Positions 15,348-24,566 of a stretch of DNA of 64,000 nucleotides are shown in pieces. The DNA is taken from the NCBI GenBank assembly GCA_012267415.1, contig JAAXGN010000036.1, forward strand, positions 62,001 to 126,000, read 5' to 3'. Positions within the stretch are counted from its first letter, which is position 1, and every line of letters begins with the position of its first letter. Source of the stretch: Candidatus Poribacteria bacterium (lineage in GTDB: Bacteria; Poribacteria; WGA-4E; WGA-3G). The notes below the pieces were generated by a model, which worked only from the letters and a program-made list of their open reading frames with translations, had not been told where the DNA came from and did no database searches. Position numbers and translations under genes: made by a program.

Positions 15348-16862
15348 TTATTCTGATGTTACTTCACCAACATCATCTGTTGATGTCTCTTCCGTTGCAG
15401 TTGCTCCGGTTAATGAACTCAAGAATGCAAGTAGGTTTGCCATATCCTCAACTGATAGGAGTATGGGAAAATTATCTGGCATGGGTGATCTTTCATTCAA
15501 CTTTCTACCTTTAGCGCGAGCAGTTATTACCTCTTGAATATCGAATTCATCAAAGCTTACTTGGTTTCCATCAACCATCATAACGATCTCACCGTCATCC
15601 AATGAACCCGATACGTGTTCACCTACAGTTTCAACATCATCGTAATCTAAAATAGTCATTTGCATTTTGACATCTGTTTTAGAGACAATCTGTGTCTCTT
15701 CACCAACTTGAACCGTAACAGTGTCTGCATCCTCTTCAAGGATTTCCCCACTGATAGGTATATCAGAATCAGCAGGTGTGATTGTTATAGTGAAGTAACC
15801 GTCATCCAACAGATTAGACAGGTCTTCAATGGGTTCTTCGTCAATATCGCTTAAGAGTATTGTATGTTCTGTTTCTGTGCCATCGTCTGCTTTTGTTTTG
15901 ACGACGATTTTTTCCTCGTCCTGAGATACCAGAGTTCCATCGTAGATGACACCGTTTGCAGTTACTTTTACGTTGCCGTATCCGGATAGTATCTCTTTAT
16001 GCGGTAATAGGATTGATTCCTCAATATATCGCATTTCATAGACTGCAGCAACATCTGAGAGTTCAGGTGCTGTCACGACTTCAAAGTCAACGTTTTCGTC
16101 TCCGGCTTTAGGGTTTTCTACACCTTGCACAACATGACACGAGATACATGCGGTATCAATAAAGACTTTTCTACCTTTTTCAATATCCCCGGTAAGGAGT
16201 GGTTCTAATGTTACTGTCGTTGTATCAGCGTCTGCTCTGTTGATGGGTTCATCAAACGGTGTTGGGTCAATCTCACCACCTTGACTTTGCAGGAATGCAA
16301 TAACAGCTTCGATCTCTACTTTTGTTAGCGCGATGGGATTCTTCCATACCTCTGGCATAATTTTGCCGTATCCAGGGACTAAATACTTAGCGGGTTCATA
16401 TAGAGACTCAATTAAGTATTGCTTTGACGAAACACCGGGTTGTCGTGTTGCAGCGATTGCGCCAATATCGGACAGGTCAGGACATCTTCCTTTAGGTGCG
16501 GATGTATCCAGGGTATGACACGCAGCACATTGTCCTTTAACTTTAAAGATTGCTTCGCCGATTTCTGCGACTCCATCAGGGTCGTCCCAATCCAACGATT
16601 CTACTGTGCCTGATGCTGTAGATGTATCTGGCACAAGACCCGCAATGAAGGCATAGAACCAGATGATTCCGATAGAAAACGATACTAATTTCATTACAGG
16701 GAACCAGACAACCATGTTCACCACCACAGCAATCGTGAACCACACTGACCATGGGAGTAAGTTTTCAGATGCGATAGGAAAAGCATCTGCCTTTGCGATA
16801 AAAGCGATGAAACTGACCACCATTAAGATGAGACCTATGATCTTGACAATAACGTTTTTCAT
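15348..16862 (-). CDS. Membrane-bound diheme cytochrome c with beta-rich insert
   Basis: Three hydrophobic segments in the first 80 residues precede two cytochrome c domains: CAACH (112-116) with YGKIMPEVW as a candidate Met ligand, and CISCH near 240 whose Met is in NERSPMPDNFPILL, about 230 residues later. Between haem and Met of the second domain lie two or three acidic beta-rich segments (GVIYDGTLVSQDEEKIVVKT is one). A similar insert occurs in the octahaem protein at 20162 and resembles the Pirellula/Verrucomicrobium-type haem-binding proteins. It follows the CydA-like gene by 15 nt with a good AGGAG site, so the two probably form a complex. Confidence 0.85.
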   Translation of the reverse strand: MKNVIVKIIGLILMVVSFIAFIAKADAFPIASENLLPWSVWFTIAVVVNMVVWFPVMKLVSFSIGIIWFYAFIAGLVPDTSTASGTVESLDWDDPDGVAEIGEAIFKVKGQCAACHTLDTSAPKGRCPDLSDIGAIAATRQPGVSSKQYLIESLYEPAKYLVPGYGKIMPEVWKNPIALTKVEIEAVIAFLQSQGGEIDPTPFDEPINRADADTTTVTLEPLLTGDIEKGRKVFIDTACISCHVVQGVENPKAGDENVDFEVVTAPELSDVAAVYEMRYIEESILLPHKEILSGYGNVKVTANGVIYDGTLVSQDEEKIVVKTKADDGTETEHTILLSDIDEEPIEDLSNLLDDGYFTITITPADSDIPISGEILEEDADTVTVQVGEETQIVSKTDVKMQMTILDYDDVETVGEHVSGSLDDGEIVMMVDGNQVSFDEFDIQEVITARAKGRKLNERSPMPDNFPILLSVEDMANLLAFLSSLTGATATEETSTDDVGEVTSE

Positions 16863-16877
16863 CTGTGTATTCTCCTA

Positions 16878-18794
16878 TCAATCATCACTGCCTGCTGGAG
16901 CAGCTTCAACCATTGGCACATTTGCTTGTTTTTTCTTATCTCCCCACAGACCGAGCCAGAAAATAAATCCGACGAGTGCAAAGAAAATGATCATAATTAT
17001 GGATACCATATTCACTGCTTCACTCAAAGATGGTGTATAGGCATCCGGTGATGTATCTTTCATGACGCCAAAGATGTGCCATCCTTCTCGTAATCCTGAA
17101 CGTGCGTATCCCATCAATCCCATGAGAGATGTAAATGTAATCGCAAGTAGGATTAGGACATACTGTGAACGATCTGTCATCTGTCCCCAATTAATAGTGC
17201 CAGATGATGTTGCTTTGCGATACATGAAGATATCAATTATCGTCACAACGACCATAACACCGAGTGCAATTAATACCTGCCAAGGAGTCAACACGTTGAC
17301 GCGTGTATCTGTTTCCACTACAAATCCTAAAATACCGATAACGACAATAATCACGGTACCTAAGAAGAAGATACTCGAAATGATGATATTCCCGATACTT
17401 TTCCAACTTGCAGTCGGTATTTTTCCAGAACGTCTATAAAATAGGAAACTCAAGAATGTTGTCAGGATAACGATGTTTACGACTGTGTTCTTGGCAGACA
17501 TGAGTCCGAAGAAACCGAGATGCGGATGGTTTGATCCTCCCATTGCACTGAGTTCAGATGCGGATGAAATGCTTGAAAGTGTCCTCGGTGTCATCCAGAC
17601 AGCAACACAGATGACAATAATTGCGATCATATACGGACGGTAACGAGCATATTTCTCGGTGCCCACAATTCTCCCCATACCTGACCAGAGATAGTAGTTT
17701 GCACCGATGAACAGTACACCAATCATCACCGCTTGAAGTATAAACAACCATGAGAACAGAGAACCCATCATGGCGATACCCATGGTGTTGTTGAACATGT
17801 ATATCTCACGTCCCAACCAATACCCAGCAAAAGGTAGCGGAATTAGTCCACACAGTGCGATGAAGTTCCCGTTATATCCCATCCAATCGTAGTGAGCTTT
17901 CTCTTCTTTAGTTTTTGCTACAAGGTAACGGAATGCTGCATAGGCTGCGACGATGGAACCCCCAAATGCAATGTTCCCGATGAGACGGTGTATATTGACA
18001 GGCATCCATGTGAAATTGTTGACAGCTTCCCATACCGTTCCTAAGAAATCACCTGACACTTCATTATGTAGTGAAATAACAGTGCCATCCGTGATTCCTT
18101 CAAGCACTTCACTTCGGGTTAACTCAGTGTTATTTGCTAATTGTGCTTCAATCCATTTTTCTCGTGTCGGTTCAGATGCTTTTCGCCACTGTACTGCAGG
18201 ACTCGTCTGATAGGTCAGCCATGTATTTGATACAAACATGATTGCTGTACCCCATACATTTAACAAGACTCCAAGGAATAGATGCCACCCTTTATGCCGT
18301 CCCTGCATTCTATCCCACCCATAGTAATATAGGTAGAGTGTAAAGGTTTCACCAAAAAAGAGTATGACATAGAAGATCATCGTTGGTCCGAAGATACCGC
18401 TCAATTTTGTCATGACTTTCGGATAACACCATACGAGAATGAATACCAGAACGCCGCCTAATAGAGCAGTTGTTGAAAATGCCCCCATACAGAGTTTGAT
18501 AAACTCTTGTGCCATTCGGTCATATCGTTCTTCCTTAGTTTTCCATCCGATAAACTCGATAATGACTGCAAACATTGGTACGCCGAGAATAAAGGATCCG
18601 AAGAGAAGGTGGAGTTGTGCTGCAATCCACGCGGCACTTCTACTCCCAATCTTTGGGAAAGGACGATATTCGGCATCGGTTAAATCTTGTGCAAACGCTG
18701 GTATAGCAACGAATAGTATTATACCGAGCAGCACAATACCGATTAGATAATAGAATCTCTTATGGGTAAAAGAGGGACAACATCGCATTCTCAA
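16878..18794 (-). CDS. CydA-like cytochrome bd superfamily protein without Q-loop
   Basis: The 638-residue protein has an N-terminal signal-like helix and about 14 further helices. The first part matches CydA: AAWIAAQLHLLFGSFILGV (haem-ligand His), FGETFTLYLYYYGWDRM (paired acidic/aromatic site), NTWLTYQTSP, and WMPVNIHRLIGNIAFGG (second His). The long quinol-binding Q-loop of bd oxidases is missing, and no CydB gene is present. Families of the bd superfamily that lack the quinol site and associate with cytochromes c are known; this gene, followed by two cytochrome c genes, fits that type. Whether it reduces oxygen or acts only as an electron-transfer subunit is unknown. Confidence 0.82.
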   Translation of the reverse strand: MRMRCCPSFTHKRFYYLIGIVLLGIILFVAIPAFAQDLTDAEYRPFPKIGSRSAAWIAAQLHLLFGSFILGVPMFAVIIEFIGWKTKEERYDRMAQEFIKLCMGAFSTTALLGGVLVFILVWCYPKVMTKLSGIFGPTMIFYVILFFGETFTLYLYYYGWDRMQGRHKGWHLFLGVLLNVWGTAIMFVSNTWLTYQTSPAVQWRKASEPTREKWIEAQLANNTELTRSEVLEGITDGTVISLHNEVSGDFLGTVWEAVNNFTWMPVNIHRLIGNIAFGGSIVAAYAAFRYLVAKTKEEKAHYDWMGYNGNFIALCGLIPLPFAGYWLGREIYMFNNTMGIAMMGSLFSWLFILQAVMIGVLFIGANYYLWSGMGRIVGTEKYARYRPYMIAIIVICVAVWMTPRTLSSISSASELSAMGGSNHPHLGFFGLMSAKNTVVNIVILTTFLSFLFYRRSGKIPTASWKSIGNIIISSIFFLGTVIIVVIGILGFVVETDTRVNVLTPWQVLIALGVMVVVTIIDIFMYRKATSSGTINWGQMTDRSQYVLILLAITFTSLMGLMGYARSGLREGWHIFGVMKDTSPDAYTPSLSEAVNMVSIIMIIFFALVGFIFWLGLWGDKKKQANVPMVEAAPAGSDD

Positions 18795-18812
18795 TCTCTC
18801 TAATCTGGGTGA

Positions 18813-19592
18813 TTATTTTGTTTTAGGTTTTTTGAATTCACTACTTTTAAAATCAACCTTGAGTTCACCAGTTTCAGGAACAGTGACAGTTTTATTCGCT
18901 GTTCCCAATTTTTCATGCCATACGACCACTCTTGCTCTTCCTGCGGCAACGTCCTTGATAGTATATTTGCCTGTGTCATCAGATTTTTCGTAATCATCTG
19001 GATGAATGAACTTCCCTTTTTCATCTTTCTGTCCAGTCACTGTATAGAAGTTGGAATCAACAGCGACGATATACCCACTCATCCATGAATGAACATCACA
19101 AGTTAACTTAATTGCTTCTGCTTTGGTAAGTGTGTAGTCAAACTTTATCCCTTTTTTTGAAATAAGGATATTCTTTGCTTCGTTCTTCGTTGCATGAGCA
19201 TTTACATTGTGTGCTACAGGGTCATCGGAAGTAAGATGAACGGTAGTACCTGTCGGTACTGCGATGACGTGTGGTAAATATCTGCAGTCCTTCTGATCAA
19301 GTATAGGATTCTCTGTTAGTGGGGTTGCCTTGTGCCCACTCACACGGACATAAACAACAACATTCTGAATACCTTTACCTTTAGATACGACAAGTTCCTC
19401 AGATTTTGCGCCTTTTGCAGTCGTCAAACAGTGTTGTTCATTTGTCTTGATGTCTAAGAGTTTGCGTGCCGGTACTTCCGTATATTCTTCTGTTCCGTCA
19501 AAGGTGATTGTGCCGGTTACAGTAGCGGCATTCACAGAAGCGACTAACGTAACACTTAGAATTAGAGCTAAAATTGGTGTTAGATGTTTCAT
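18813..19592 (-). CDS. Exported cupredoxin-like protein, paralog of 11637-12416
   Basis: It has a signal peptide (1-22) then a cupredoxin-like core with CRYLPHVIAVPTGT, PVAHNVNAHA and LTCDVHSWMSGYI, giving the same order of Cys/His residues as the 11637 gene, and a C-terminal carboxypeptidase-regulatory-like sandwich (GKYTIKDVAAGRARVVVWHE). Both are 259 residues long. Expression is supported by a strong AAGGAG site. It lies between the small cytochrome c and the CydA-like gene. Copper binding is likely but not proven by motif. Confidence 0.8.
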   Translation of the reverse strand: MKHLTPILALILSVTLVASVNAATVTGTITFDGTEEYTEVPARKLLDIKTNEQHCLTTAKGAKSEELVVSKGKGIQNVVVYVRVSGHKATPLTENPILDQKDCRYLPHVIAVPTGTTVHLTSDDPVAHNVNAHATKNEAKNILISKKGIKFDYTLTKAEAIKLTCDVHSWMSGYIVAVDSNFYTVTGQKDEKGKFIHPDDYEKSDDTGKYTIKDVAAGRARVVVWHEKLGTANKTVTVPETGELKVDFKSSEFKKPKTK

Positions 19593-19689
19593 GGTCTTTC
19601 TCCTTATATTATTATTGTATATTATGTTAACACCTTAATATTTCAAAAGGCAAACCCTTAAAAATAGAAATCACGGATATCCGTGTAAA

Positions 19690-20046
19690 TTAGGGTTGGA
19701 AGGTGCTCTTAATATATTCGAGTATTTCCTGTTGTTCTTTTTGGTTTAGGTAATAATGGAAGGCAGGCATGTCATCTTTGCCATCACGGATGCTGTTTAA
19801 GAGTTGTTCATCGTCATGCATGCGCCAGAAGTTCGCTTCGGTTAAGTCAGCAGGTTTTAATTTTTTAAACCTGCCGATACGTCCGTTACCTTCGCCACTA
19901 TTTCCGTGGCACCCTGCACAAAATCTGGCATAGTTATATTCTACATCGGAGCGATATTTCGTGCTTGGATCAACCGTTTTTGCCAACCAGATGAACATAT
20001 TAAGCCACACGAGAATCATGAGAAGTATTATCAGTAGATGTTTCAC
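19690..20046 (-). CDS. Small membrane-anchored monoheme cytochrome c
   Basis: The start is GTG at 20046 with AAGGAA 9 nt upstream. One N-terminal helix (2-22) anchors a class I cytochrome c domain: CAGCH (43-47), PADL, and the Met ligand in GKDDMPAFHYYL. The 118-residue size is normal for a single-haem carrier. It may shuttle electrons between the octahaem protein and the CydA-like complex or the terminal oxidase; this is inference from position. A perfect palindrome cacggatatccgtg lies just downstream at 19672-19685. Confidence 0.87.
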   Translation of the reverse strand: MKHLLIILLMILVWLNMFIWLAKTVDPSTKYRSDVEYNYARFCAGCHGNSGEGNGRIGRFKKLKPADLTEANFWRMHDDEQLLNSIRDGKDDMPAFHYYLNQKEQQEILEYIKSTFQP

Positions 20047-20063
20047 ATAAGGAATTCCTTATT

Positions 20064-20155
20064 GTTTTAGTGAACTTCAGAATTAATGAACCACTCTACA
20101 ACGGGCGAGGAGACCTCGCCCCTACGATGGGTTGTCTTCGCAAATTATGAACACT
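20064..20155. repeat. MITE-like element, copy 2 (right end truncated)
   Basis: The left end (gaattaatgaaccactc) and GTAG hairpin (20102-20125) match the other copies, but the right part is shortened (cttcgcaaattatgaacactcc). It fills the gap between the octahaem and monohaem genes. Confidence 0.65.
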
Positions 20156-20161
20156 CCACAT

Positions 20162-23100
20162 TTAACGACTCAACGATATGAGGTAATCACGAACCAATCG
20201 GATCTGTTCTTCAGCATCGCCACCAGCATAGTCCTCAAATGGCATATAGGTATCTCCAACGCGGGGCCATGCTTGTGGCATCGCTGTGCCGGGTTGGAAA
20301 CTTTGTGGGTCTTTCATCCAGTCAATCAACCAATCCGCTTTCAATCGTTCCTTTGCTAATGATAGGTCAGGTCTTCCTGCTTTGTCACTACCTTCAGGGA
20401 TGAATTCACCTTGTGAAGGATGACATGAATCACATTTTAGTTCGTCGAATATCCGTTTACCTAATCGCAAATCAGCTGCAGTCGGTTCTGGTCTTGGTAT
20501 TGTTTCATAAGGGAACGGCTCACTGTCTAATGCCGAGAAGTATTTAACAAGTGTTGTTGCTTCTTCATCAGACATATCAAAAGTCGGCATACGTACTTTA
20601 AGTCCGTAACGTATCTCTGATGGATTCTTGAGGAAGTTAAACAGCCAGTCGGGATAGACTCTTGCGCCTTGTGCTTGTAATGTAGGTGGTGCAAACTGTT
20701 TTGCGGTGGTCTGATCTAAACCTTCATGTGCAATGATAACATCCCGATAGTCTCCGCCTTCCCGTTCCATCTCGTGGCATCCTGTGCAGTTATATTTCTT
20801 TGCGACGCGTCTACCAGCATCAATAATTTTACTTCTTTCAACCCGATCAGGTTCTGCTGCATGGTCAAACTGATAATTGAGCGGGTATGGATTAGGTTGG
20901 AAACTCTTTAGTAGCACCGCGATTGCTTTTGCATCATCTTCGTTATTCTTTAGTGTTTCAAAGACCGGCATACGAGAAACGATTCGTCGTGTCTGATAAC
21001 GGCGCGGATCAGTGATCTTTCCAACTGTCCACTCGTGCCAGTTGTGGTGTATGTCAACAGTATCCCCGAAATCGAGTTCGTCTGGTAGTTTTGCCCCGAA
21101 TTCACCGAGATCTGCCCCGACTTTAGATTCGTTCTCAAAACCGGATATGTCATGGCATCCGAAACATCCATAGGTCCTTACAAGTTTTTCACCTTCATCG
21201 ACGAGTGCTTCACCGATAGAATCAGAGACTACATGTGTTGTTTCTTTCTGCAGATTCATCAGATATGCGACGACGTTTTTTAGTTCTGTTTGACTTAATC
21301 GTAGACTTGGCATTGATGTGTCCGGATCGTATTTCTTTGGGTTATCAATCCATTCGTATAGATAATTAGCAGTTACCTTTGTTCCGACACTGTCAAGTGC
21401 TGGCGCAAAATCACTTCCCAAATCTCCGACTTTATGACAGGAAAGACACCCAACGGTTTTTACTGTCTCTTCTCCTGCCTGAATATCGTTCTGATTAGTT
21501 GAATAATTTACTGATAGATCGTCTAATTCTTGATCTGTCATATTAGTAGCGAGATATGCGGCGATAGATTTAACCTCATCAACAATCCGTGTTACTTCAT
21601 CTTTTCTATATTGATATTCGGTACCATCATCGGTCTTTACAGTGTATTCTTCACCAGTTTCTGTTACAAGACCTGTGCGCTGTGTGCCATTGTTTAGGTA
21701 TACGACCTGACTCATCCCTTCAACAGGGAAGAAGTTTGGCATGGTGGTATGTGGGAGATATGCTTCGGGTTTTTTTAGCCAGTTTTCCAGCCAAGCTTTA
21801 TTGACCTTACTACCGATTTTATTGAGTGAGGGGCCAACTTTCGCTATTTTATCAATAGCACTATAGCCTTCAACAGCGTGGCATCCGTGGCATCCGAGGT
21901 CTTCAAATAGTGCCATACCTTTGGTGAGATCTTCAGCATAATCCTTTGGTGCATTCGTTACAGGGTCCACGCCGGAGTCTAACTTCATCACACCGTCATG
22001 ACATCGCCTACAATTAGACTGCATATATCCTTTTTTCTCTTCCGATGTTCTCCCTGTATGTTCATCCATACCGAGTACGGGTGTAAGCCAATACTCTTTA
22101 TGCGTGAGTGCATGCGCGGACTTTGCGGTTAATCCGTATCCTTGTCCACCGTGGCACGGTGTACAACCGAACGTTTCTAATGGATGTTCACCGAGTAATA
22201 CGTCGCGCTCTGGATGTGTTCGAAGTTCAGGGGGGTAATTTGTGTTATAAGAAATCTCTACCTCACCGAATACATCGGGGTCAGTGAAGGTAAGGATTCC
22301 ATTTTCGGTTAGTTCATACTCATCAGGTTCCGCATCAAAACCGTCAATGACAACTGTCGCACTATCTGTTTTGACAGATGGATGTTTGAGAAGATGTTTA
22401 ACAGGGTTTTCTCCATCGCCTTCTACTTCAAAAGTTTCTGCTGCGGAGGATTCATATCCGCTTTTATTGATAGCGAAGTGGCATGTTTCACATCTATCAG
22501 CAGTATAATTGAATTCTTCAAGATAGTATTGAACGATAGTTCTTGTTTCTCTAAATGGGTTCTCTAACAGACTGCCGAGAAAAGTGCGTTTGATACCACC
22601 AACATCCGATAACTTCTGTTTCAATCGGTCAACGGCGTCAAACTGTGCTTGCACTGTTTCCAATGCAGCAAGTGCTTCCTGTGCTGTTGTTATACCTTCA
22701 GCGATTTCTGTTTCATTGGGTTTGTATTTCTGCGCGATAAGGTAGGTACTGAGTGCGTTTGTAGGATCATCGCTATTCAGATACAGATCCGCGAGTGCTT
22801 TATTTGCGTCAGCGAATTCTGCTTCAGCATCAAGGACTGCATAAGTGAGTTCCCCTTCAATCCGTTTTTCGTATTCATCCAGTGTGTTCTTATATTTAAG
22901 TACTGTGTCTGTATATTCACCTTTTGCTTCGTGCAAACTGTGCTGGAATTTGTAATTGATTGCATCGGATTTGCTCTGTTCAAATTTTCGTGCCTGCATT
23001 GCCTCATCTAACTGAACCTGTTTTTCATTGACAGTTTTCAACGCATCTCTTAATTCTTTTTTATCAATTTCTGGTTTGGAGGGTTTATCAGGTAATTGTT

Positions 23101-23335
23101 CTGCTGCGTTTTTATGCTCTATTTTCGTCTTCTCGTATTCGAAAGAGTAGAATTCTTGCTGTATTCCTTTCCAGGGGCGGCGTGTGATCATTTCACTCCA
23201 AAAACCCCAGATGGTCACTAGACCTAATAGAGCGGATAGAATAAAGAATAGCACAGCATAGGATTTTTGTTCTGCGGGGATCTCTTTTTTGCTCCTCACG
23301 TAATCTATAACCTCCAAATCAGTCAATTCAGACAC
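20162..23335 (-). CDS. Octaheme membrane-anchored cytochrome c (1057 residues)
   Basis: The start is GTG (23335). One N-terminal helix (about 24-46) is followed by a long coiled-coil/TPR-like region (about 60-250) and then eight CxxCH sites: CETCH, CTPCH, CRRCH, CHGCH, CLSCH, CFGCH, CTGCH and CDSCH (about residues 282, 392, 440, 482, 630, 724, 853, 967). Several Met ligands appear in MPN/MPS/MPT contexts. A beta-rich insert (GTQRTGLVTETGEEY) lies after the fourth haem, like that in 15348-16862. It is encoded between the split cytochrome b and the other cytochromes, in the position where a bc complex would have cytochrome c1; it probably replaces c1. No known family of this length comes to mind. 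Confidence 0.88.
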   Translation of the reverse strand: MSELTDLEVIDYVRSKKEIPAEQKSYAVLFFILSALLGLVTIWGFWSEMITRRPWKGIQQEFYSFEYEKTKIEHKNAAEQLPDKPSKPEIDKKELRDALKTVNEKQVQLDEAMQARKFEQSKSDAINYKFQHSLHEAKGEYTDTVLKYKNTLDEYEKRIEGELTYAVLDAEAEFADANKALADLYLNSDDPTNALSTYLIAQKYKPNETEIAEGITTAQEALAALETVQAQFDAVDRLKQKLSDVGGIKRTFLGSLLENPFRETRTIVQYYLEEFNYTADRCETCHFAINKSGYESSAAETFEVEGDGENPVKHLLKHPSVKTDSATVVIDGFDAEPDEYELTENGILTFTDPDVFGEVEISYNTNYPPELRTHPERDVLLGEHPLETFGCTPCHGGQGYGLTAKSAHALTHKEYWLTPVLGMDEHTGRTSEEKKGYMQSNCRRCHDGVMKLDSGVDPVTNAPKDYAEDLTKGMALFEDLGCHGCHAVEGYSAIDKIAKVGPSLNKIGSKVNKAWLENWLKKPEAYLPHTTMPNFFPVEGMSQVVYLNNGTQRTGLVTETGEEYTVKTDDGTEYQYRKDEVTRIVDEVKSIAAYLATNMTDQELDDLSVNYSTNQNDIQAGEETVKTVGCLSCHKVGDLGSDFAPALDSVGTKVTANYLYEWIDNPKKYDPDTSMPSLRLSQTELKNVVAYLMNLQKETTHVVSDSIGEALVDEGEKLVRTYGCFGCHDISGFENESKVGADLGEFGAKLPDELDFGDTVDIHHNWHEWTVGKITDPRRYQTRRIVSRMPVFETLKNNEDDAKAIAVLLKSFQPNPYPLNYQFDHAAEPDRVERSKIIDAGRRVAKKYNCTGCHEMEREGGDYRDVIIAHEGLDQTTAKQFAPPTLQAQGARVYPDWLFNFLKNPSEIRYGLKVRMPTFDMSDEEATTLVKYFSALDSEPFPYETIPRPEPTAADLRLGKRIFDELKCDSCHPSQGEFIPEGSDKAGRPDLSLAKERLKADWLIDWMKDPQSFQPGTAMPQAWPRVGDTYMPFEDYAGGDAEEQIRLVRDYLISLSR

Positions 23336-23413
23336 AGATAGTGTATGTAAGTATTTTGTTTATGCCAGATTGTATAGTGAAACCTAAGAATATCTGGGGT
23401 TTCTTGGCACGAC

Positions 23414-23432
23414 GGGCAATGAATTGCCCTAC
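23414..23432 (-). repeat. GTAG-foot hairpin, GGGCAATT type
   Basis: GGGCAAT-GA-ATTGCCC followed by CTAC (GTAG on the minus strand). It lies in the 159-nt gap between the octahaem and cytochrome b genes; I see no gene there. Confidence 0.65.
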
Positions 23433-23494
23433 TACAAACAGATATTTGCTATGGGAATAGTGTCTACATAAAATTGTAAGTTTTACTCTATATA

Positions 23495-24361
23495 TTAGAT
23501 ATTAAACCAGGGTGTAACCCATACGTATTTGATATTTAGTGCTAAGCGCAGTATCATTTTAATTGGTAGAGCCATCATTGACAAGAACAGAAATGATACG
23601 ATAACATATCTTATTAAACCGAGTTCTTGTAGGAACTTACTACTTTTGCTCTTCCAGAAATAGAAGATGGGACCGAGTGCGTAATAGCCAGCAACAACAA
23701 CAAATCCGAAGACATTGGCAGTGAGATCATCACGAATTCCGAATAGGTAAGATAAATTGACGTTGGTTAATGGGACGACGCGATGTGGATCCCATTCCTC
23801 CCAGGGCCAAAATATGTTCCATCCGGGCCCTCTTAAGAATGTGCCAACTATCATGAGAACAATCCATAATATGAGAAAACCGAAACAGAAAACACCGATA
23901 GCAAATGGACGTTCCTTAAGGGTATAGTACCCTTTTCCTTTTGGATTGATGTCAATATAGGGAATAGCGATGAGTCCAGCAATAATCAATCCTGGTAACA
24001 CGACTCCTGCGATCCATGGATCGAAATAGACCAACATTTCCTGTAATGCAAGGAAGTACCATGGTGCTTTGGAAGGGTTAGGTGTTTTGGCAGGATCGCT
24101 CGGTTCTTCAAGGGGCGCGTCAATCATGATTGACCACACACCTAAGATTAACATAATGATGATAGCACAGATAAACTCGTTACGACAGAGATAGGGCCAA
24201 ACGTATACTTTATCGTTCAGTGCTGCGTCTGATGGGACACCTGTCCTATCCGTCTGGCGTGCTTGTTTATATGATAACCATAAAAAGAAAGGAATTAAAA
24301 AGAGTATGGCTAAAATCGGTACATTATCAGGTTTCTTAATTAATTCAAGAAAAGGTTCCAT
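23495..24361 (-). CDS. Cytochrome b, C-terminal half (subunit IV-like)
   Basis: The 288-residue membrane protein carries the C-terminal part of cytochrome b. The Qo-site PEWY position reads SKAPWYFLALQEMLVYFDPW, so the glutamate is replaced (APWY). Four to five helices follow, more than plant subunit IV, with an extra segment at the C-terminus. A short N-terminal helix precedes. It lies 205 nt downstream of the b6-like gene, separated by a tandem repeat, and has a GAGGAG-type site about 12 nt upstream. Confidence 0.88.
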   Translation of the reverse strand: MEPFLELIKKPDNVPILAILFLIPFFLWLSYKQARQTDRTGVPSDAALNDKVYVWPYLCRNEFICAIIIMLILGVWSIMIDAPLEEPSDPAKTPNPSKAPWYFLALQEMLVYFDPWIAGVVLPGLIIAGLIAIPYIDINPKGKGYYTLKERPFAIGVFCFGFLILWIVLMIVGTFLRGPGWNIFWPWEEWDPHRVVPLTNVNLSYLFGIRDDLTANVFGFVVVAGYYALGPIFYFWKSKSSKFLQELGLIRYVIVSFLFLSMMALPIKMILRLALNIKYVWVTPWFNI

Positions 24362-24460
24362 TTTAAAATCTTATCTCCTCATCCAAATCTAACAGATATA
24401 ACCTCTCAATTATGAATATCCATTTAAATTAGCGTAACAGGTCTAATCTAATTTACATTT

Positions 24461-24542
24461 TGTTGACGGCACACGGCGTGTGCCTACTACTTTTAAGCAC
24501 GTGTTGACGGCACACGGCGTGTGCCTACTACTTTTAAGCACG
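24461..24542 (-). repeat. Perfect 41-bp tandem duplication of a GTAG-foot hairpin
   Basis: Two identical 41-nt units (24461-24501 and 24502-24542), each holding the palindrome GGCACACG-G-CGTGTGCC followed by CTAC. The same stem is at 12662. It sits between the two cytochrome b genes of what should be one operon. Confidence 0.88.
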
Positions 24543-24566
24543 TTTTATGCATACCCCTAATCTAAA

